A DNA stretch of 20,767 nt from DATIXD01 sp035518875. GTDB taxonomy: Bacteria > Pseudomonadota > Gammaproteobacteria > Methylococcales > Methylococcaceae. The notes beneath the pieces were generated by a model that did no database searches, had not been told where the DNA came from, and saw only the letters and a program-made list of their open reading frames with translations. Every line of letters begins with the position of its first letter. The stretch's first letter is position 1. Below, one piece after another: positions 16,875-20,767 of the stretch. The stretch lies in the NCBI GenBank assembly GCA_035518875.1, contig DATIXD010000359.1, positions 1-20,767 of the forward strand, read 5' to 3'. The position numbers were made by a program, and so were the translations under genes.

Positions 16875-17534
16875 TTAATCTTCTTCCACTTCGTTCTCGC
16901 ATCCGCTTTCGACCTCGCCGTGCACCCTGTCGTCGGCTTTGCTCGAGCAGGAGTCCTTGCCCGGCCCCCCCACAATGTGGTCGATATCGTAATCGCCGTA
17001 CAGATCGTCATCGCCCGGCCCGCCGTTGAGATAATCCGGCCCTCTTCCGCCAGCGAGCACGTCCGCTCCCGGGCCCCCACTCTGCCAATCCTTACCGTTT
17101 CCTCCCCAGCCATGATCGTTACCGATTTCTCCATAAATCGTATCGTCGCCGTTGTCGCCCGACAGGGCATCGTTGCCGTCTTGACCGTGCAGGACGTCCT
17201 TGTCGTTGTCGCCATGAATACTGTCGGCGCCGGGCCCGCCAAACAAGCGGTCGCTGCCGTTCCCGCCACTGAGACGATCATTACCAAGCCCACCGTACAG
17301 TCGGTCGGCCCCCTCATTGCCGCAAATCGTGTCGTTACCGCCCTTCCCGTCGATGACGTCGTTTCCGCCTAGACCCACAATCACGTCATTGGCGGACGTG
17401 CCGTAGATGACATCGTTGCCCAGAGTGCCGACGATGGTGGCAGTCTTGCCTTGGCAGGTGTAGCCGGCATGAACGGCCGGCGACATGACGACAGCCGCAA
17501 AAACCAGGGCAGCACTGTAAGCTTTTGGGTTCAT
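16875..17534 (-). CDS. Secreted RTX-repeat (calcium-binding) protein with Sec signal peptide
   Basis: The 219-residue product begins with a clear Sec signal peptide (residues 1-23, hydrophobic core AALVFAAVVMSPA, predicted cut after VHA). Residues about 36-195 are an almost uninterrupted array of RTX nonapeptides of GGxGxDxhx type (examples: GGLGNDRLS, GGNGSDRLF, GGPGADSIH), which fold as a calcium-binding beta-roll. Four cysteines (Cys27, one near 70, two near the end) could form disulfides. The tail is acidic (ENEVEED). ATG 17534 has a good ribosome binding site (GAGGAT). It is convergent with tgpA (36-nt gap). A Sec signal is unusual for RTX proteins, most of which use a C-terminal type I secretion signal; the N-terminal pattern recalls small secreted actinobacterial proteins. 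Function unknown. Confidence 0.9.
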   Translation of the reverse strand: MNPKAYSAALVFAAVVMSPAVHAGYTCQGKTATIVGTLGNDVIYGTSANDVIVGLGGNDVIDGKGGNDTICGNEGADRLYGGLGNDRLSGGNGSDRLFGGPGADSIHGDNDKDVLHGQDGNDALSGDNGDDTIYGEIGNDHGWGGNGKDWQSGGPGADVLAGGRGPDYLNGGPGDDDLYGDYDIDHIVGGPGKDSCSSKADDRVHGEVESGCENEVEED

Positions 17535-17587
17535 AAGATCCTCGTAAGTCAGTTGGTGATATCGAATAGGGGTTTCAAAAACCGCCT

Positions 17588-17618
17588 AGTTTAAGCAAAC
17601 TTGATGCCATCAATCAAG
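17588..17618 (-). promoter_or_regulatory. Candidate promoter of the RTX gene, overlapping a palindrome
   Basis: On the minus strand TTGATT (complement of 17612-17617) lies 18 bp upstream of TAAACT (complement of 17588-17593), each matching four of six consensus bases. The -35 region is embedded in an inverted repeat, CTTGAT at 17600-17605 and ATCAAG at 17613-17618, which could be an operator. It lies about 55 bp upstream of the RTX start. Confidence 0.4.
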
Positions 17619-17674
17619 ATTATCTGTCGCGGATGACCGTGTAACTGTGGATCGAATCACGCGGACCACGCTTT

Positions 17675-17696
17675 CCTGCCGCTTTGAGGCGGCAGG
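17675..17696. repeat. GC-rich stem-loop of unknown role
   Basis: CCTGCCGC at 17675-17682 pairs perfectly with GCGGCAGG at 17689-17696 around a 6-nt loop. Neither strand has a following T run, so it is not a standard intrinsic terminator. It lies in gene-free DNA between the RTX promoter and the DnaA-box cluster; it may be a REP-type element or a structural part of the origin region. Confidence 0.5.
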
Positions 17697-17820
17697 CGGG
17701 AAAACCGAGTTGTTAGAGACAGCAATTTTTACCCACCGGCTCAGGCATGAAACGTCGTGACACGGTGCTCCCCCCTCTCGAACGCATTCCCCTTATCGCT
17801 TAAAAACCCGGCCTGAGCCA

Positions 17821-17840
17821 TGTGGAAAACCTGTGCCGGA
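17821..17840 (+). repeat. 20-bp perfect inverted repeat, left arm
   Basis: TGTGGAAAACCTGTGCCGGA is identical to the complement of 19762-19781. It begins with a DnaA box. The pair lies about 1.9 kb apart, one arm in each origin-like module, in opposite orientation. Confidence 0.97.
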
Positions 17841-18020
17841 TCCGGGCAAGCTTCCCGGTGAGCGAGTTATCCACAGGGAGGACACACCCCAAGGCTCCTC
17901 TTTTACACAACGCTGTATGATTATAACAATCTGTTTTTACAACGAAAAAATGAGCTGTCAAAAGAAAACGGCTGCGTAGTTGTAAAAAATTTCTCTTTCT
18001 TTAAACACTTTTGATGATAG
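17821..18020 (+). other. Candidate chromosomal replication origin (oriC), copy 1: DnaA-box array plus AT-rich unwinding region
   Basis: Three sites match the DnaA consensus TTWTNCACA on one strand or the other: TGTGGAAAA at 17821-17829, TTATCCACA at 17867-17875 (the perfect high-affinity form) and TTTTACACA at 17901-17909. An 8-of-9 match, TGTGCGAAA, lies at 18024-18032. Positions 17901-18020 contain 36 G/C in 120 by hand count (70% A+T), far above the surroundings, and include several T- and A-runs suitable for strand opening. Housekeeping genes to the left are on the minus strand and those to the right on the plus strand, as expected for an origin. Neighbouring mnmG, rsmG, parAB and atp genes are classical origin neighbours. 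dnaA itself is not in the window. Confidence 0.78.
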
Positions 18021-18127
18021 GCCTGTGCGAAACCGGGCGGCTGCCCTTTCGGAGGGGGCCGAAATATCGCACTATGCTTTATACGCCTTTCGGCGTTCGG
18101 GATTTTTCAAACTTAGAGGATCAAACC

Positions 18128-19048
18128 ATGACCGGTTTTACCATTTTCGTGTTGCTGTTTTTGGGGCTATCCATCGCGCTCGTGGTACTCAGCGTCAAAT
18201 TCGTCCCCCAAGGCCTGGAGTACACCGTGCAGCGCTTCGGCAAGTACACCGCCACGCTCAAACCGGGGCTCAACGTCATCGTACCGGTCATCGATCAGAT
18301 CGGCGCCCGACTGAATATGATGGAACAAGTACTCGACGTCCCTTCGCAGGAGATCATCACCAAAGACAACGCGATGGTGCGGGTCGACGGCGTGGTGTTT
18401 TTCCAGGTAATCGACGCCGCCAAGGCCGCCTATGAAGTCAGCAACCTCCAGCTCGCCATCATGCAGCTCACCATGACCAACATCCGCACGGTGATGGGGT
18501 CCATGGATCTCGACGAACTGCTGTCCAAGCGCGACGAGATCAATACCCGGCTTTTGACCGTGGTGGACGATGCGACTACGCCTTGGGGCGTCAAGGTCAC
18601 CCGAATCGAAATCAAGGACATCGCCCCGCCGCAGGATCTGGTGGACGCCATGGCGCGGCAGATGAAGGCCGAGCGCGACAAACGCGCGTCCATTCTGGAA
18701 GCGGAGGGGTTGAGGCAGGCCGCCATCCTGCGCGCCGAAGGCGAGAAACAGGCCACGGTCCTTGAGGCCGACGGACGCAAGGAAGCAGCTTTTCGCGACG
18801 CCGAGGCGCGCGAGCGCCTGGCCCAGGCGGAAGCCCGCGCGACCCTGATGGTTTCCGAGGCGATCGGCAAGGGCGACATTCAGGCGATCAATTATTTCGT
18901 CGCTCAAAAATATGTGGAGGCTCTGCAAACCATAGGCTCCGCGCAGAACAACAAGGTCGTCCTGATGCCGCTGGAAGCTTCCAGCATCATCGGCGCATTG
19001 GGCGGTATCGGGGAGTTGGCCAAACGCACTTTCGGCAAGGAAGGGTAG
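18128..19048 (+). CDS. qmcA: SPFH/band 7 (stomatin-prohibitin) membrane protein, QmcA-like
   Basis: From ATG 18128 (GAGGA 7 nt upstream) the product is 306 residues: one N-terminal membrane anchor (about 4-24), the band 7 domain (VPQGLEYTVQRFGKYTATLKPG through VTRIEIKDI), a charged alanine/glutamate-rich helix (about 185-250, heptad-like, EAEGLRQAAILRAEGEKQA) for oligomerisation, and a C-terminal conserved block (INYFVAQKYVEAL). Such proteins form large oligomers in membrane microdomains and are linked to membrane-protein quality control. An in-frame start at 18011 would read through the AT-rich origin-like DNA and is rejected. It is followed 5 nt later by nfeD, the usual partner. It is one of only two genes between the inverted origin-like modules. 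Confidence 0.93.
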   Translation: MTGFTIFVLLFLGLSIALVVLSVKFVPQGLEYTVQRFGKYTATLKPGLNVIVPVIDQIGARLNMMEQVLDVPSQEIITKDNAMVRVDGVVFFQVIDAAKAAYEVSNLQLAIMQLTMTNIRTVMGSMDLDELLSKRDEINTRLLTVVDDATTPWGVKVTRIEIKDIAPPQDLVDAMARQMKAERDKRASILEAEGLRQAAILRAEGEKQATVLEADGRKEAAFRDAEARERLAQAEARATLMVSEAIGKGDIQAINYFVAQKYVEALQTIGSAQNNKVVLMPLEASSIIGALGGIGELAKRTFGKEG

Positions 19049-19053
19049 CCGGA

Positions 19054-19494
19054 ATGGGCTTCGAGATCGTCTTCTGGCACTGGTGGGCTTTCGGCGCATT
19101 CCTCTTGATCGTGGAATTGCTCGTGCCGGGCATGTTTTTCCTATGGATGGCAGAAGCGGCGGTGGTTACCGGATTTCTGCTGCTCGTCTTACCGAATCTG
19201 GGCTGGGAATATCAGTTGCTCGCCTTCTCCGTGCTCTCCGTGGTGAGCATCGCGGTGTTCCGAAAATTCCTGAAAAGACACCCAATAGAAACGGATCAGC
19301 CGCTGCTGAATCTGCGCACCGCCCAATATGTCGGCCGCGTGTTTACGCTGGAACACGCCATCGTCAACGGACAGGGCAAGATTCGGGTGGACGATTCCAC
19401 CTGGAAAATTCACGGAGACGACTGCGAGGCGGGAACTAAGGTGAAGGTGGTTGCGGCCGAGGGGGTGATTTTGAAGGTGGAGACATTGAAGTGA
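19054..19494 (+). CDS. NfeD-like short protein (SPFH partner)
   Basis: This 146-residue protein has two to three closely spaced membrane helices (about residues 8-30, 34-50 and 52-70) and a C-terminal OB-fold (about 85-146; QYVGRVFTLEHAIVNGQGKIRVDDSTWKI). This is the short NfeD form lacking the ClpP-like protease domain, equivalent to E. coli YbbJ. It lies 5 nt after the qmcA-like gene and is surely co-transcribed. NfeD proteins bind SPFH partners; the exact function is unsettled. No terminator is evident after it. Confidence 0.9.
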   Translation: MGFEIVFWHWWAFGAFLLIVELLVPGMFFLWMAEAAVVTGFLLLVLPNLGWEYQLLAFSVLSVVSIAVFRKFLKRHPIETDQPLLNLRTAQYVGRVFTLEHAIVNGQGKIRVDDSTWKIHGDDCEAGTKVKVVAAEGVILKVETLK

Positions 19495-19580
19495 ACCTGG
19501 CATTGGTCTTGATCATTCTAAACTAAGCGCCACTATCCAATAGGAGCCAGAAGACGGGCACGATCCGATCCCTTGTGTTC
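19495..19580. other. Short gene-free spacer after nfeD
   Basis: No gene, terminator hairpin or clear promoter is seen here. Together with 19581-19838 it forms a gene-free stretch of 344 bp that is mostly the second origin-like module. Confidence 0.5.
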
Positions 19581-19781
19581 CGGTAATCATAAATGGTTTA
19601 AAAAAGAGAATATTTCTTACAATTACGTGGCGCTTTTCTCTTGAAAGCTTTCTATTTTCCTGTAGAAACAAAGCCTTAAAAAATTTCAACCGTGTGGAAA
19701 ACGCCCGTCCTTGGGTGTGTGCTTATTGGGGATAACTCGATGCCGCCAAAGCTCACCCAGCTCCGGCACAGGTTTTCCACA
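19581..19781 (-). other. Inverted second origin-like module (oriC copy 2)
   Basis: Read on the minus strand from 19781 this repeats the order of copy 1: TGTGGAAAA at offset 0 (19773-19781), TTATCCCCA at offset 46 (19727-19735, one base off consensus), TTTTCCACA at offset 80 (19693-19701), the same offsets as in copy 1, then a tract of 30% G+C (33 of 110 in 19581-19690). Hand alignment gives about 75% identity over the box region with one or two single-base gaps, and about 70% in the conserved half of the AT-rich tract, where both copies share the pattern CGTA-TTGTAA-AAAT...TTTAAAC. It is noncoding and lies between nfeD and pap. Whether it is an active origin, a titration site or a decaying duplicate cannot be told from sequence. 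Confidence 0.75.
19762..19781 (-). repeat. 20-bp perfect inverted repeat, right arm
   Basis: The complement of this segment is identical to 17821-17840. Similarity to the left copy continues inward beyond it for most of the module. Confidence 0.97.
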
Positions 19782-19838
19782 ACGCCCAGTCCGTTTTGAA
19801 TCCCTTTCCCGCCATATTTGCCCCATGGAAAGCCGGAA

Positions 19839-20767
19839 TGTTTGAAATCGCCGAGCTGAAGAACCAAGTTTCCAAGCAACAGTACGAGCAGGAGGTGTCC
19901 GAACTCAGGACACAGCTTCTGGATGTGCAGCAACAGCTGGAAACTGCCTCTCTGCCCGTCATCGTCCTGATCGCCGGGGTGGATGGTGCGGGTAAGGGCG
20001 ATGTGATCAACACCCTGAATGAATGGTTTGATCCCCGTTACATGGGTACTCATGCGTTCAGTCAGCCATCGGACGAGGAGCGGGAACGGCCGCATCACTG
20101 GCGGTACTGGATGAGTTTGCCGCCGCGCGGGCGGATCGGAATTTACGCGATAGGCTGGTACGGCCCCCCGATGGCGGATCGGGTGTATGACCGCATCGGC
20201 AACGCCGAGCTGGATGCGGAGTTGGTCCACATCAACAAGCTGGAAAAAGAATTGGCGGACGACGGTGCGTTGATCGTCAAGTGCTGGCTTCACCTGAGCA
20301 AGCAACAGCAGGAGAAGCTGATCCATAAGCTGGACAAGAATCCGGAAACGCGCTGGCAAGTGTCCGCTGCGGACAAGAAACACCTGAAACTCTACAACAA
20401 GTTCATCGGCATCGCCGAACGCACGCTGGGGGGAACCAGCACGCCGGAAGCGCCATGGCTGATCATCAACGGCTATGATCCCCGTTACCGACGCCTGACT
20501 ATCGCCAAGCACCTCATCGAGAGAATATCGCAGCGACTGGAGAGACGGACGAATGGCGCCAATGTTGTGGAATTAACGAGTAACGCTGCGGTTTCAGTCT
20601 CTCCCCCGTTGGGGGAAGGAGCAACAAATGCCGGCACGAACTTCTTGAGTGCTCTCGATCTTGGACAAAAGCTGAGCAAATCCAGCTATCAGCAGGAACT
20701 GGCCTTGCATCAGGGCACTATCTGGCAGCTCACTCGTAAAGCCCGCCTGAAGAAACGATCCACGATC
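19839..20767 (+). CDS. pap: Polyphosphate:AMP phosphotransferase (two-domain PPK2 family), 3' end missing
   Basis: From ATG 19839 the frame is open to the window end (309 complete codons). The first PPK2 domain (about residues 1-235) has the Walker A loop GVDGAGKGDVI at about 47-57, WFDPRYMGTHAFSQPSDEERERP, the RYWMSLPPRGRIGIYAIGWYG lid region, and WLHLSKQQQEKL. A linker follows, then FLSALDLGQKLSKSSYQQEL, the start of a second domain, so this is the double-domain type (usually about 480-500 residues) that makes ADP from AMP and polyphosphate. An ATG at 19825 is out of frame and soon stops. GGAAAG 6 nt upstream is the likely ribosome binding site. The promoter must overlap or lie within origin-like copy 2. 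Confidence 0.9.
20602..20616. repeat. Palindromic hairpin in the interdomain linker of pap
   Basis: TCCCCC-GTT-GGGGGA is a perfect 6-bp stem with a 3-nt loop. It encodes SPPLGEG in the linker between the two PPK2 domains. Such C-run/G-run palindromes are typical of dispersed intergenic repeats in proteobacteria, suggesting an in-frame insertion into a tolerant linker. Confidence 0.5.

Larger units (their letters stand above)
17535..17820. other. Gene-free region left of the origin-like module
   Basis: No convincing gene is seen. Apart from the RTX promoter and the stem-loop, it holds a degenerate DnaA-type site (TGTGGATCG, 17646-17654, seven of nine) and a widely spaced 9-bp inverted repeat, GGCTCAGGC at 17738-17746 and GCCTGAGCC at 17811-17819, whose right arm ends one base before the first consensus DnaA box. 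Confidence 0.55.

Noticed and set aside
16835..17372. Alternative frames on both strands over the RTX gene
   Set aside because: The repetitive Gly/Asp codons open several frames; only the 16875-17534 minus frame has a signal peptide and RTX motifs.
17675..17696. GC-rich stem-loop as an intrinsic terminator
   Set aside because: Neither strand shows a T run after the stem, and no gene ends close to it.
18011..18127. 39-codon N-terminal extension of the SPFH protein
   Set aside because: The extension has no family similarity and would begin in the AT-rich origin-like tract; ATG 18128 has a good ribosome binding site and starts at the membrane anchor.
1..20767. CRISPR array, tRNA, rRNA, insertion sequence or phage genes
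   Set aside because: No regularly spaced direct repeats, no cloverleaf or rRNA-like sequence and no transposase or integrase motifs were seen.

Overview
This window is about 20.8 kb of fairly GC-rich bacterial chromosome. Gene content and order (F1Fo ATP synthase operon, parAB, rsmG, mnmG, in gammaproteobacterial order and with gammaproteobacterial-type proteins) point to a gammaproteobacterium. A Methylococcales- or Chromatiales-like lineage is my guess from sequence feel and is not proven. No IS element, phage gene, CRISPR array, tRNA or rRNA was seen.

Layout. Positions 1-12412 are a continuous leftward (minus-strand) block: mnmG, rsmG, parA, parB, then after a clear sigma70-type promoter atpI-atpB-atpE-atpF-atpH-atpA-atpG-atpD-atpC, a strong intrinsic terminator, and the 5' 414 codons of glmU. 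Positions 12561-16838 run rightward: a MoxR AAA+ ATPase, a DUF58 protein and a TgpA-type membrane transglutaminase, a conserved trio, but with a small unknown gene on the opposite strand between the first two. A leftward gene for a Sec-exported RTX-repeat (calcium-binding) protein follows (16875-17534). A 593-bp gene-free stretch then leads to the rightward pair qmcA-like (SPFH) and nfeD-like, a second gene-poor stretch, and the 5' part of a polyphosphate:AMP phosphotransferase gene that runs off the end.

The main discovery candidate is in the two gene-poor stretches. Positions 17821-18020 hold three consensus DnaA boxes next to a 70% A+T tract, the architecture of a bacterial oriC. It lies where the housekeeping genes switch from minus to plus strand and in the mnmG-rsmG-parAB-atp neighbourhood where origins often occur. 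Positions 19581-19781 hold a second, inverted copy of the same module: three DnaA-type boxes at exactly the same offsets (0, 46 and 80), a perfect shared 20-bp block, a matching ACACACCC/AAGG spacer, and a similar 70% A+T tract with a recognisable shared segment. The two modules face each other with their AT-rich sides inward and enclose only qmcA and nfeD. This looks like a duplicated or bipartite replication origin, with a possible invertible segment between the copies.

How the genes work together: the atp operon encodes the whole proton-translocating ATP synthase; ParA/ParB segregate the origin region; RsmG and MnmG modify 16S rRNA and tRNA wobble uridines; GlmU makes UDP-GlcNAc for the envelope; MoxR/DUF58/TgpA probably form a membrane-associated chaperone/transglutaminase unit; QmcA/NfeD form a membrane-microdomain pair; Pap recycles AMP to ADP with polyphosphate.
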